64,000 bases of DNA from contig NC_087082.1 of NCBI RefSeq assembly GCF_026151205.1, positions 4,843,908 to 4,907,907 of the forward strand. The letters are read 5' to 3'. The notes below the pieces were generated by a model. That model ran no database searches. It worked only from the letters and a program-made list of their open reading frames with translations, and was not told the DNA's origin. Positions 44,230-55,779 of this stretch are shown here, in pieces; the stretch's first letter is position 1, and each line of letters opens with the position of its first letter. Position numbers and translations under genes: made by a program. This stretch comes from Bolinopsis microptera. Taxonomy: Eukaryota; Ctenophora; Tentaculata; Lobata; Bolinopsidae.

Positions 44230-44691
44230 CTGAGAGGTGGCAGAGTGTTGGTGGAGAAGGTGCTATACAGCCAGTAAGAAGGCCACAACCTCAGTTTGGT
44301 CGGAATCACGTAGTAACGTGGTAACCATATTATACCTGGGAAATAAGGGACTATATTGTTATACTTTACTTTTAACTAATATAACTTATAGTATTGTCAC
44401 ATTAAATAGGTGTATGAGATCAGTTAAAAATAGCAATCTCTTATCATATTATATTTACGACATTCAGATTACAGGTATAAGTCAGCAAACTGAAAACAAT
44501 CTCAGACACCGATTTCATCAGTTGATAACATTGATAACACTAAGAAACTATTAAAGTTAAACAGTAAAAGGTTAAAGGTGTACCAGTTTAATTAATAGTC
44601 AAACTCCAGGAAAAACAGTAACATTTCAGAAGCTAAACTTATTTCCGATTTAAAAGTATGATGTTAATTTTAAGGTTCAAACAGCCTGTAC

Positions 44692-44783
44692 CTAATAGAC
44701 CGAAGTAGAGAGCAACGGTCCAGAATCCTTGTAGTGTCAGCAGCATGTTGTAACCAACTTCCCTCTGCCCATAACCCCTCCTC
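44692..44783 (-). CDS. Candidate internal exon of an unidentified membrane protein
   Basis: A minus-strand open segment with acceptor (TTATTACAG) and donor (GTACAG). One frame reads RRGYGQREVGYNMLLTLQGF then WTVALYFGLL, with hydrophobic character typical of a membrane helix. 92 bases, so it would change phase. No other exon of this gene was recognised. A possible donor site (CCAGAG|GTAAGT) near 45979 on the same strand could end an upstream non-coding exon. Protein family not recognised. Confidence 0.35.
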
Positions 44784-44789
44784 CTGTAA

Positions 44790-47010
44790 TAATATACAGT
44801 ATACAATTGTAGAATACGTTATAATACATTATAGGGATTATAGTTTATACATTATACACACCCTTAACAAGCCATCTGATTTATAATACATGATTAGCTC
44901 ACACAGCCAATGAGTCCACACCCTAAACTACAGCTTCAACACAATTTCTGTATTATAAATACGTAAATACAGTTATGTAACAACTAACATTTACTTGCTG
45001 TAGGGTGTTTTAAACTAAAAAACTGCTACTTTACAGCTAATCCCTATAAACACAGGTTTTTTTGTATATAAAATAATCTGTCCGTTAATTTTAATTCTAA
45101 ATTAATTCAACTCACGTGTACTAAAAACAGCGGCAGTCTTGAGATGCAGATTTGTTCAGCGTTTATTATCTCACATTTTTGTTATATCATAAAATCCTGG
45201 TAATTTTAGATGAGTTAAACTGGCGAATACTTTTAGAAATTAATCTGCAAATGTAAATTAATCTGCAAATGTAAATTAATCTTCAAATGTATGCTTTTTA
45301 TCAGTTTAATTTGCTTGGAGATATAGATGTATGTACTACCAGGACAAGCAACATATTACATAGGCGACAGATTTGAACAAGTAGATCTGAATAATAAACT
45401 GTAGCAGTACGTGATAATGTGATATAAATAAACTGTTTGTGCCAAAACAGCAAGACAATTGATGTAGAACATACAAGGCTTCGTTTCCCTTACACGCGCT
45501 AACTACGTCGTTTTGAACAGCTTGCTAATTGTCAGTTTAAATGCCACAAATTGTTGATTACACAACATAACAAATTAACGAATTAAAATTTAAATCATTC
45601 GTAGACATATTCAATTGTGAAATTGAAATGAAATGTCTATTGTGTTTTATTAAAAAATCATAAATCAATTAATTTATAAAATTTCCACGTTCATGTTACT
45701 TTGCCACTACTAACTACACTGAATATACCAATAAACAAAAGAACAAACAACACAACAAAGTACACAAGGCTAGTATATACAGCCAGTATACACGTATACA
45801 GAGAGCAATTACACAGTTGAGCTGCACATAATAAGTCAGGAAGTCAGGAAAAGCAGACTACTGGTAGAGCAATTTAGAAGACTACAACAGCGAACTGAGC
45901 ACACTTGGTACTTTACTACTTTACTACATACAGTACTGGCTCTAATTAGGTAGAGCAGCAAATTGTGAACTGAGTGACTTACCTCTGGTGGACAAGCTTT
46001 TAATTTATTGTTTTATGAATAACATGCGCTGCTAGGTTTCTAATATCGGCGCAAATGTCAAGTGAGTACGTAAGTATTGCGACACGACAGAATGTTCTCG
46101 ATCAGTACACAGTAGCCTGGTAGCCAGTAAGTCAACTAGAGAGTATCCAAAATTTTCAATTAGTCTCCTTAATTATACATTTTCTGATAACAAACAAGAG
46201 TGTGAAAGAAGATACTTTGATCGAATCATTGCATGTAAGTAATCAAATCACAATTGCTGTTTTATCGGTCAGGGGGCAATATTAATCAAATAATCAAAAT
46301 CAGACTGAAAATACCTACACACATCAAGTTTTTATGATCTCAAAAAATGAGGCATAAGCAAATGGGTTCTAGAATCTAGATACAATGGCGATTTTTAAAA
46401 AGAGACAAGATTTTACAACCATTCTATCAAAAATCAACCGGTCAATTAAAGTTGAGTAAAAATTGTCAATACATTATGAACATAATATGCAGATCATTAT
46501 GTAAATCAGTTCAACACAGCATTCCCGTTGTGAGAGCAGGACTGAAAAGTGAAAATCCGAGGACTTAATTTCCAAGACAGAAAACCCGATGAAATTTGGA
46601 AAGATACTAGATAGAGAAACAGATTTCTAGGAATTTATTTTTATGTCTTACGAAAATATGGCCATGCCATGGTAGTGTCCCATAAGAAAGCTCTGTATGG
46701 GTGTAGCGGGCCTACTGGGAAATGGCAACTTTTATTATTTTCTAGTTGTGCTAATGTATAAGGTAGCACAAACTAAGATAACCTAAAAAGCTAAAATAAC
46801 GACATGAGAAGGAAAAGAAGCAACTGCTGGTCTGGGTATGTTGATGGCACCGGACACCGAGCGTTCAAGCACTTGCCAAAATAAAAACATTCTAACAGCC
46901 AGTTCATTTCGTCTACAGCTAGGAGTGGTCTAGGTTTATCCAATGCGAAATTAAAAATATACTAACAGGAGACTGTACACTGTTATGTAGCGTGCTGCGC
47001 GCCGCACATT
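44790..47010. other. Non-coding stretch
   Basis: No gene supported. Holds a threefold 18-bp direct repeat (AATTAATCTGCAAATGTA) at about 45238-45292. It may be intron and 5' flank of the minus-strand exon at 44692-44783. Confidence 0.4.
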
Positions 47011-47815
47011 ATATTATTAACATTATATTAACGGGTGGTACTCGTGAACAAATATTGACGAGTCCAACTCGGCGCGCGTCCTGGTAGGTTATAAACCTAC
47101 AAACATTATACTATTATATGATATTGTCAATTTTATTAACAATATTACAATATCAGCGCGCACAAACTTTAATGTTAACATTTAACGAGCGATACTCTTG
47201 AAACATTTGTTCCCAATTTGGAGGACTTCCCAGCAGACCTTACCGGCTAGCGATATTACTACAGGGTGATCGCCTTTTCACAGCTTGTTGAGCTCCGCGC
47301 GCGCTCGTGAGTTCATTGCATTTGCACGCTTCAAACATTCCAAAGATGCAATTGTACCGCGTACCACGTGATACGATTAAGCCAATCAGAGAACAACAAT
47401 CGGCAAAGTTAAAGCTGTGCAGTTTTATATGACCTAAAATATGACTTTTCGCGATAATTCAAAATCTACGTTGTTTTTAATTTTCCCCCTGGGGGAACGT
47501 TATTTTTACAAGGCGAACATTTTATTGAAAACCAGACGTTTCTATCTTTTTTACTTTCAAAGTTAGGCTCCAGCCAGTAAGGTTTCCTGGGTTCACCGCT
47601 TCGACACGCCGCGCAAACTAGCATTCGTTGCTTTGTTAATTCGCAGAGCAACAATCTGGAAGGGTTAACATCGTCAATCAAGTTCCAAATATTCGACCAT
47701 TTAAGCATTAAGACCGTCGACGAATCCAACCGCTCTAGTTGGACTCGTTGACGGTCTCTTATATTTGGAAAAAATATTTTACGAGTATCACCCGTTAACA
47801 TCACATTATACATTT
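47011..47815. mobile_element. Inverted-repeat element with GTTAACGGGTG-type ends
   Basis: The left end, TTAACGGGTGGTACTCGTGA followed by ACGAGTCCAACT, is matched by the reverse complement at the right end, near 47730-47812. The arms are about 75 bases and imperfect. Just inside the right arm is a second hairpin (47712-47756, arms ACCGTCGACGAATCCAAC and GTTGGACTCGTTGACGGT). GC- and CpG-rich (GCGCGC motifs), unlike its AT-rich surroundings. The 115-codon ORF at 47466-47813 starts within the repeat arm and has no recognised domain. The motif CCAACTCGGCGCGCGTC next to the left arm recurs inverted near 58000. Confidence 0.6.
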
Positions 47816-48768
47816 TATATTAAAACTTATATTAAATTCACTTTGAGTTTAATTTTCAATTTATGCTTAATGCTAGTGTTATTTTAAATTTTTGATATAT
47901 TTTGCATGCACTGATCTTTTTATATGTTATATTAGTCTTTACTTCACCTAACCATGTAATTTTGCGATTGATCTTGCTCTAAGTCTAACCAGAGCCCTCT
48001 CGCTTGCAGTAGCGCGCGACCGCCGAAGGCGGCAAAGGATATTCTACTTGTGAAACAAGCGCATCACGCAGTATAGTACATAGTACGCGTATTATACACA
48101 TGGCTATGTGAACGATTGATCTAATGTCTATTAGTATAATAATGTAACTATTACTTGATTCACGATGTCAATCATTTTCATGCGCATCTCGGCCCGTTGA
48201 GACCCACTGGTGCATCTTGCCAATCTATTGACGGATGTTACTCGTCTAAATTTCTTCGAAGTAGCGCGCGCCGCTTTCTTCTCGAAGGTGTGGTTGCGAG
48301 AATCATTATTTGATGCGCGGCGCGGCCCAGTAGTGCATCGCGCTACAAAACTTCTACTAGAGCCTTGCTCTAACCAATTTTTAAAAAGCCCCCTCATGAC
48401 ATGGATGATTCATGACATTTTTTAGAAAAGCCCCAATTACCTTGAACCAATGTATTTTAAACGCTGATATAATAAGTCAGAAGGCGCAGTTTATATCTCC
48501 GCCAAAAGCAAATTTGTAAGCACTCACGCGCATTATATCCAAATGTGATTTTAAATTTTCGCATTGGATCGTTGCGCATTGGATGGTTGCTAAGCCGCGC
48601 CCTCCAGCATTATTCGTTCAATTGAGACCTTCGCCCCGCATTTAAGCTACTCGTCTGATATGATACCTTTATTTTTTAACAGCTTGTTTTTTAAACATTT
48701 GATCAATTATTCTGTCTTATTTTGTTCCATTTTAAACTGTACGATCAGTTGTGTATGAAAATTATAAT
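47816..48768. other. GC-island-bearing sequence flanking the minisatellite
   Basis: No gene supported. Contains CpG-rich patches (GCGCGCGACCGCCGAAGGCGG near 48011, GCGCGCGCCGC near 48264, GATGCGCGGCGCGGCCC near 48313). The block at about 48475-48510 (GGCGCAGTTTATATCTCCGC, then CAAAAGCA) reappears inverted at 53075-53109, beyond the minisatellite. Confidence 0.5.
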
Positions 48769-51162
48769 GATTGTCACGAGATGTTTGATCTAGTTATTAG
48801 AGTTGAGGTAATTCTAGTCCTTGTTATGACAGTATTAAAACTGTAATAATTGTCACGAGATGTTTGATCTAGTGGCTAGAGTTGAGCTATTCCTAGTCCT
48901 TGCTATGACAGTATTACAACTACAATAGTTGTCACGAGATGTTTGATCTAGTGGCTAGAGTTGAGCTATTCCTAGTCCTTGTTATGACAGTATTAAAACT
49001 ATAATAGTTGTCACGTGATGTTTGACCTTGTGGCTAGAGTTGAGCTATTCCTAGTCCTTGCTATGACAATATTAAAACTACAATAATTGTCACGAGATGT
49101 TTGATCTAGTTATTAGAGTTGAGCTATTCCTAGTCCCTGTTATGACAGTATTAAAACTACAATAGTTGTCACGAGATGTTTGATCTAGTTATTAGAGTTG
49201 AGCTATTCCTAGTCCTTGTTATGACAGTATTAAAACTACAATAGTTGTCACGAGATGTTTGATCTAGTTATTAGAGTTGAGCTATTCCTAGTCCTTGCTA
49301 TGACAGTATTAAAACTACAATAATTGTCACGAGATGTTTGATCTAGTTATTAGAGTTGAGCTATTCCTAGTCCCTGTTATGACAGTATTAAAACTACAAT
49401 AGTTGTCACGAGATGTTTGATCTAGTTATTAGAGTTGAGCTATTCCTAGTCCTTGTTATGACAGTATTAAAACTACAATAGTTGTCACGAGATGTTTGAT
49501 CTAGTTGTTAGAGTTGAGCTATTCCTAGTCCTTGTTATGACAGTATCAAAACTACAATAATTGTCACGAGATGTTTGATCTAGTTATTAGAGTTGAGCTA
49601 TTCCTAGTCCTTGCTATGACAGTATTAAAACTACAATAATTGTCACGAGATGTTTGATCTAGTGGCTAGAGTTGAGCTATTCCTAGTCCTTGTTATGACA
49701 GTATTAAAACTACAATAATTGTCACGAGATGATTGATCTAGTTATTAGAGTTGAGCTATTCCTAGTCCTTGCTATGACAGTATTAAAACTACAATAGTTG
49801 TCACGAGATGTTTGATCTAGTTATTAGAGTTGAGCTATTCCTAGTCCTTGTTATGACAGTATTAAAACTACAATAATTGTCACGAGATGTTGGTCTAGTT
49901 ATTAGAGTTGAGATATTCCTAGTCCCTGTTATGACAATATTAAAACTACAATAGTTGTCACGAGATGTTTGATCTAGTGGCTAGATTTGAGCTATTCCTA
50001 GTCCTTGTTATGACAGTATTAAAACTATAATAGTTGTCACGTGATGTTTGACCTAGTGGCTAGAGTTGAGCTATTCCTAGTCCTTGCTATGACAGTATTA
50101 AAACTACAATAGTTGTCACGAGATGTTTGATCTAGTTATTAGAGTTGAGCTATTCCTAGTCCTTGTTATGACAGTATTAAAACTACAATAGTTGTCACGA
50201 GATGTTTGATCTAGTTATTAGAGTTGAGCTATTCCTAGTCCTTGTTATGACAGTATTAAAACTACAATAATTGTCACGAGATGTTTGATCTAGTTATTAG
50301 AGTTGAGCTATTCCTAGTCCTTGTTATGACAGTATTAAAACTACAATAGTTGTCACGAGATGTTTGATCTAGTTATTAAGAGTTGAGCTATTCCTAGTTC
50401 TTGTTATGACAGTATTAAAACTACAATAGTTGTCACGAGATGTTTGATCTAGTTATTAGAGTTGAGCTATTCCTAGTCCTTGCTATGACAGTATTAAAAC
50501 TACAATAATTGTCACGAGATGTTTGATCTAGTTATTAGAGTTGAGCTATTCCTAGTCCCTGTTATGACAGTATTAAAACTACAATAGTTGTCACGAGATG
50601 TTTGATCTAGTTATTAGAGTTGAGCTATTCCTAGTTCTTGTTATGACAGTATTAAAACTACAATAGTTGTCACGAGATGTTTGATCTAGTTATTAGAGTT
50701 GAGCTATTCCTAGTCCTTGCTATGACAGTATTAAAACTACAATAATTGTCACGAGATGTTTGATCTAGTTATTAGAGTTGAGCTATTCCTAGTCCCTGTT
50801 ATGACAGTATTAAAACTACAATAGTTGTCACGAGATGTTTGATCTAGTTATTAGAGTTGAGCTATTCCTAGTTCTTGTTATGACAGTATTAAAACTACAA
50901 TAGTTGTCACGAGATGTTTGATCTAGTTATTAGAGTTGAGCTATTCCTAGTTCTTGTTATGACAGTATTAAAACTACAATAGTTGTCACGAGATGTTTGA
51001 TCTAGTTATTAGAGTTGAGCTATTCCTAGTCCTTGTTATGACAGTATTAAAACTACAATAATTGTCACGAGATGATTGATCTAGTTATTAGAGTTGAGCT
51101 ATTCCTAGTCCCTGTTATGACAGTATTAAAACTACAATAGTTGTCACGAGATGTTTGATCTA
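48769..51162 (+). repeat. 79-bp minisatellite, forward arm, about 30 units
   Basis: Tandem 79-bp units with TTGTCACGAGATGTTTGATC, TAG-TTATT or TAG-TGGCT, AGAGTTGAGCTATTCCTAGT, CC-TTGTTATGACAG, and TATTAAAACTACAATA. Diagnostic variants (CCTTGCT, CCCTGTT, TTCTTGTT) recur in a fixed order of three, most clearly from about 50470 to 50960, giving a 237-bp higher-order repeat. The array switches orientation abruptly at its right end. Confidence 0.97.
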
Positions 51163-52266
51163 CATCTCGTGACAACTATTGTAGTTTTAATACTGTCATA
51201 ACAGGGACTAGGAATAGCTCAACTCTAATAACTAGATCAAACGTCTCGTGACAATTATTGTAGTTTTAATACTGTCATAACAAGGACTAGGAATAGCTCA
51301 ACTCTAATAACTAGATCAAACATCTCGTGATAACTATTGTAGTTTTAATACTGTCATAGCAAGGACTAGGAATAGCTCAACTCTAGCCACTAGATCAAAC
51401 ATCTCGTGACAATTATTGTAGTTTTAATACTGTCATAGCAAGGACTAGGAATAGCTCAACTCTAGCCACTAGATCAAACATCTCGTGACAACTATTGTAG
51501 TTTTAATACTGTCATATAGCAAGGACTAGGAATATCTCAACTCTAGCCACTAGATCAAACATCTCGTGACAACTATTGTAGTTTTAATACTGTTATAGCA
51601 AGGACTAGGAATAGCTCAACTCTAGCCACTAGATCAAACATCTCGTGACAACTATTGTAGTTTTAATACTGTCATATAGCAAGGACTAGGAATATCTCAA
51701 CTCTAATAACTAGATCAAACATCTCGTGACAATTATTACAGTTTTAATACTGTCATAGCAATAAGGACTAGGAATAGCTCAACTCTAGCCACTAGATCAA
51801 ACATCTCGTGACAATTATTGTAGTTTTAATACTGTCATAGCAAGGACTAGGAATAGCTCAACTCTAGCCACTTATAGGTCTAACATCTCGTGACAACTAT
51901 TGTAGTTTTAATACTGTCATAACAAGGACTAGGAATAGCTCAACTCTAGCCACTAGATCAAACATCTCGTGACAACTATTGTAGTTTTAATACTGTCATA
52001 GCAAGGACTAGGAATAGCTCAACTCTAATAACTAGATCAAACATCTCGTGACAACTATTGTAGTTTTAATACTGTCATAACAAGGACTAGGAATAGCTCA
52101 ACTCTAATAACTAGATCAAACATCTCGTGACAACTATTGTAGTTTTAATACTGTCATAACAAGGACTAGGAATAGCTCAACTCTAGCCACTAGATCAAAC
52201 ATCTCGTGACAATTATTGTAGTTTTAATACTGTCATAGCAAGGACTAGGAATAGCTCAACTCTAAT
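51163..52266 (-). repeat. 79-bp minisatellite, inverted arm, about 14 units
   Basis: The same 79-bp unit in reverse complement (CATCTCGTGACAACTATTG, TAGTTTTAATACTGTCATA, AGGACTAGGAATAGCTCAAC). The switch point is GATGTTTGATCTA|CATCTCGTGACA, so the two arms meet head to head without a spacer. This arm contains more CTAGCCACT variants than the forward arm. Confidence 0.97.
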
Positions 52267-53074
52267 AAATTTTATTCGTTGTTATGACAATAATATAACT
52301 CAGAATGTTAACAAGTTTTTGAAAAGACTTGTTAACATTGCTATCGCTTGAAACAACGATGCTGAAACACAAATTACATAAATTAAACTATTACATAGAA
52401 GAAGAAGATATCATGCCTCATTCGTTGGAGTTCTCAGACCCGTCGACACTCTACTGCACAATTTCTAAGAAGAGGGTTGACTTCCTCAAAATGGGAAACA
52501 GGAGAAAAAGCTACAGACCATCAAGGCAGAATTAAAAGAATCATTTACCTAATACTTTTTAACAGTCACAGAGTTTTATAATAAAACTTTGTAAGAATTT
52601 TGATCGTTCTTTAAAGTTGTTTTTTGTAACATCATATATTGTATTTCTCGACTCAAAAAAAGCATTATTATATAACAAACGAATCTTTTATCATTAAAGC
52701 ATTTCATGCTTTACTGCCGGTTTACTATACGACTGAAGTGCACAATTGTATTGAAAAGTAAATTTATTCTCAATAATACGGGAGGAGGTGTTCTAACCAA
52801 ATTGTACTAATATCACCCCGTAGGTATACCGGTACCGGTACACCGTAGGTACCGGTTTATTCTCTACTAAATATCGCCCATGTACAATATCGTCTCGGCC
52901 ATGCTATTAATGTGCCAAGTTCGAATTCGGTTTCTTGCACTTTACTTATATATAATATTTTGCTTCCTATAAACTGGTATGTTAGGAAGCAAAAGTGGCT
53001 GTTTAATGTAACTTCAGGAAGGCGCGACTGTGAAAATAGTTGAGAAAACTACGCGCATTAATGCTAAAATGTGA
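52267..53074. other. Sequence between minisatellite and E-box region
   Basis: No confident gene. A 68-codon ORF at 52329-52535 has no recognised domain. A small palindromic CCGGTACCGGTAC motif cluster lies near 52830-52855. Confidence 0.4.
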
Positions 53075-53109
53075 TGCTTTTGGCGGAGATATAAACTGCG
53101 CCTAAGTCA
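53075..53109 (-). repeat. Inverted copy of 48475-48510
   Basis: TGCTTTTGGCGGAGATATAA, then ACTGCGCCTAAGTCA, is the reverse complement of the block left of the minisatellite. GCGCATTA and GCATCGCGCTACAA motifs also occur beside both copies in inverted order. The 79-bp array therefore sits between partial inverted repeats about 4.6 kb apart. Confidence 0.8.
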
Positions 53110-53201
53110 GAATCGCGATCGCCGCTTTATATGACATAGGGTAAAGGGTTAAAATGCTCCCGGCCCCTCATGGCGAGTTATCGGCGAAAATGTTAAATGT
53201 T

Positions 53202-53420
53202 CCAATCACGTGTTACTGTTATAACGTGGTGTAATCTTGTAGCGCGATGCGTTACTGATGTTTATCATTCAATTCTCCGACTTACAATAATCAATGATAC
53301 TGCTGATTAGAACTCGATAATAGTAGAACAGTTAGACGCGCGATCACGTGGGCGCGTCACGTGCCACCAATAGCATACGCCGAGTCTATACCACGTGACA
53401 CGAAAGCGCACCACGTGATA
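53202..53420. promoter_or_regulatory. E-box (CACGTG) and CCAAT cluster
   Basis: Five CACGTG palindromes (53207, 53345, 53358, 53392, 53412) and CCAAT motifs (53202, 53366) lie within about 220 bases, in CpG-rich DNA 200-400 bases upstream of the ORF at 53627. CACGTG is the classic bHLH/USF/Myc-type site. The density suggests a promoter for that ORF, but this is inference; no TATA box or start site was fixed. Confidence 0.4.
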
Positions 53421-53626
53421 TGAAACATCGTAACCGTCCACTTCTTTTACACGCAAATTCCCGCAAAAACGTTGCCAAAGCAGCTAATTCTTGGAATTTC
53501 TCCAACGCGTGGCGTGAGAAGTTGGCGACTAGCCAGCTACCCTTGTCCGTGCCCTAAAAATAATATTGTTTTGCTTGCTCTCCTTCCAGCTCTTGTTCCT
53601 GCTAACGTTCAAGCTATTGCTCCACT

Positions 53627-53836
53627 ATGACAGATCGGTTTGACATTCAGATTGATGGTCTGCTTTCCAATCGTGTTCCGGGCAGTACAGTTAGAGTCAA
53701 CAACTGGGCTCTAAACAAATTTAATTCTTGGCTTCAGTCATCCAGATTTGCTCGTGACTTCAATGACTTTGACCAAATTCCTGTTCAACGACTCAACTAC
53801 ATTTTAGAGTGCTTTCTTGTTTCTGTTGGAGTTTAA
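53627..53836 (+). CDS. Short ORF resembling the N-terminal domain of a tyrosine-recombinase-like protein
   Basis: 69 codons from ATG. The part NNWALNKFNSWLQSSRFARD, then IPVQRLNYILECFLVSVG, resembles the SAM-like helical N-terminal domain seen in Crypton-type tyrosine recombinases and in QRICH1/ZMYM-related proteins (W-A-L/V-x-x-F-x-x-W-L, then L-N-x-x-L-x-x-F). The frame stops there. After a one-base slip the DNA reads HSLLKYKSLVEIAGDNYNP, so the ORF is probably frameshift-truncated. No catalytic R-H-R-Y region follows; instead there is a hairpin cluster. Probably a relic or a non-autonomous remnant. Confidence 0.4.
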   Translation: MTDRFDIQIDGLLSNRVPGSTVRVNNWALNKFNSWLQSSRFARDFNDFDQIPVQRLNYILECFLVSVGV

Positions 53837-53922
53837 TCACTCTCTTCTAAAGTATAAATCCCTTGTCGAAATCGCCGGAGATAATTATAATCCATAAACA
53901 CTTCACGCTCAGGGCTAAATAA

Positions 53923-54060
53923 ATGTAATCCCTCAGCTGGCGCTTCGGGATTACATATTAACACAAAACTCGTGCGCTACGCGCACTCGTATGTGTTTAT
54001 CAGATCATCCCGCTAGCGCGGGATGATCTGTTATATAAACCCTTTGCGTGGCGGGTTTAT
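53923..54060. repeat. Cluster of four consecutive hairpins
   Basis: Four stem-loops follow each other within 138 bases. First, ATGTAATCCC/GGGATTACAT (53923-53956), 10-bp perfect stem. Second, AACACA...GTGCGC/GCGCAC...TGTGTT (about 53959-53999), imperfect. Third, CAGATCATCCCGC/GCGGGATGATCTG (54001-54030), 13-bp perfect stem with loop TAGC. Fourth, ATAAACCC/GGGTTTAT (54035-54060). Stems differ in sequence, but all enclose GC-rich centres with GCGC, GCTAGCGC or GCG. They lie just after the ORF at 53627. Confidence 0.85.
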
Positions 54061-54061
54061 G

Positions 54062-54910
54062 TTATTATAGCATCAAAAGTCTCCGTCATAATCGATTATA
54101 CAGCCCATTAAAATGTAGCTTGCACTGAACACAACGTAATTACCACAAAACCGATCAAAATGATGATTAAAACAATCATTGCACGTGCACGTACACATTT
54201 CAACACTGTTACCATGGTTACTTTGCAACTACCTATTTCTCATCTATTTGCACGTGGGCGGTCGTGCAAACAAAAATAATTATCTGAATTATAGTATAGA
54301 CTAGAAAACCCGTGGTCACAGGGAGGAAGGTAATAATATTCTTTTGTAGTCAGTTTTTGTAGCATCAAAAAATATCACAACTACACAGCCCATTAAAATG
54401 TAGCTCGCACTGAACACAACGTAGTCGTAATTACCACAAACCTGATAAAAATGATGTTAAAACGATCATTGTGCATTGCACGTGCATGTGCGTGTTTCAA
54501 CACCATTACCATGGTTACTATGTAACTTCCTATTTCTCATCTGATTTGCACGTGGGCGGTCGTACAAAAATAATTCTTTGAATTATAATATAGACTAGAA
54601 AGCCCGTGGTAACAGGGACGAAGCTAGTAGTATTCTTTGAAAGAAAGTTTTAATCGCATCAAAAAAGATCCATCCCGACCGAAGATACAGCCAATTTAAA
54701 TATAAAACACTTTAAACACAACGTAATTACCACAAAACCGATCAAAATGACGTTAAAACAATCTTTGCACGTGCATGTGTGCATTAAAACACCGTTGCTA
54801 TGGAACCTTTTGGTTGTTACCTAAATTCCTATTTTTCATCTAATTTGCACGTGGGCGGTCGTACGTACAGTGTACAGTGTACAAAGGGAATTCTCTGAAT
54901 TATAGTAGAG
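54062..54910. repeat. Three-unit tandem repeat, about 285 bp each
   Basis: Units begin near 54062, 54360 and 54655. Each contains AGCATCAAAA, ACAGCCCATTAAAATGTAGC, AACACAACGTAATTACCAC, GCACGTG, CATGGTTAC and TTTGCACGTGGGCGGTCGT. The first two units also end with the motif TAGACTAGAAAACCCGTGG or its variant. A single inverted copy lies at 34385-34720. Probably a dispersed element that multiplied here in tandem; class unknown. Confidence 0.85.
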
Positions 54911-55779
54911 ATTATTACATACTTAGACATCATTTTATTGAAGTTAATAAATATCTAACAAAACCTCAACAAACATAATCAAATTTAAAGTACAAAATGA
55001 TTTTTGTCATGAAAACCTTTTTGAAACTATAATTTGTCATTTAATGAACGTTTGAAATAAATTAAAACGTGTAATTTCATATAATACTTAAAACTACAAA
55101 ATATATTTGTATCAGAATTCTTTTGGACATAATATACAGTATTATATGAGTAATCTCATCTGATTTCTTATAGGAATCGAAATTTCGGATCTTACAAATA
55201 CAACAAGAATTGCGCCCGTTGTTTCGTTTTGGCGGACGCTAGATTTCCGTTCACTATATTTATAAATATAAGCTCTAATCAGCTCACTGCATAATAATAA
55301 TATACACATAGTACACTATACTACGAGTACGCATGCCACGTACAAATTGGGCTCATTACCTAATACTATACATTAATTAATACACTCACGCCGCGCATTT
55401 ATTGACATGCTAGCTATATACATCATATCTCCGCAAGCAATACTCGCGCGCTGCACTGCGCGCTAGTTGTCATGGTAACTAACGAAAGGACGGACGACAT
55501 ATTTAAACCCACCTATCTCGTTCTCCAAAATCCACGTTTTTCTGCAAAAACGTCCATTCGTAACCTTTCACTATTGTCTTTTTACAAAAGAGTGTGAACG
55601 GAAAAAATTAATGATTTATCAACTTATTAAATTTAATAACTACTGTATAAAGAAATACTCAAAATATAGTTAATTAAACAGTTCAACGAGAAGCAAATTG
55701 TTCAACTGTGATCTGTGTATGTATGATGTGTTCGTGAATAAATCATAAATAAATCAATATCATCTGGAAACCAAACTCA
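54911..55779. other. Non-coding sequence downstream of a minus-strand gene
   Basis: No gene supported. Contains a GCGCGCTGCACTGCGCGC hairpin near 55447 and may include the 3'UTR of the gene ending at 55780. Confidence 0.4.

Noticed and set aside
47466..47813. 115-codon minus-strand ORF as a gene
   Set aside because: Its start lies in the arm of an inverted repeat and its composition shows no domain; it was kept only as part of the element.
43672..52266. CRISPR-like arrays
   Set aside because: The 14-bp and 79-bp repeats are contiguous, without unique spacers, and the DNA is animal.
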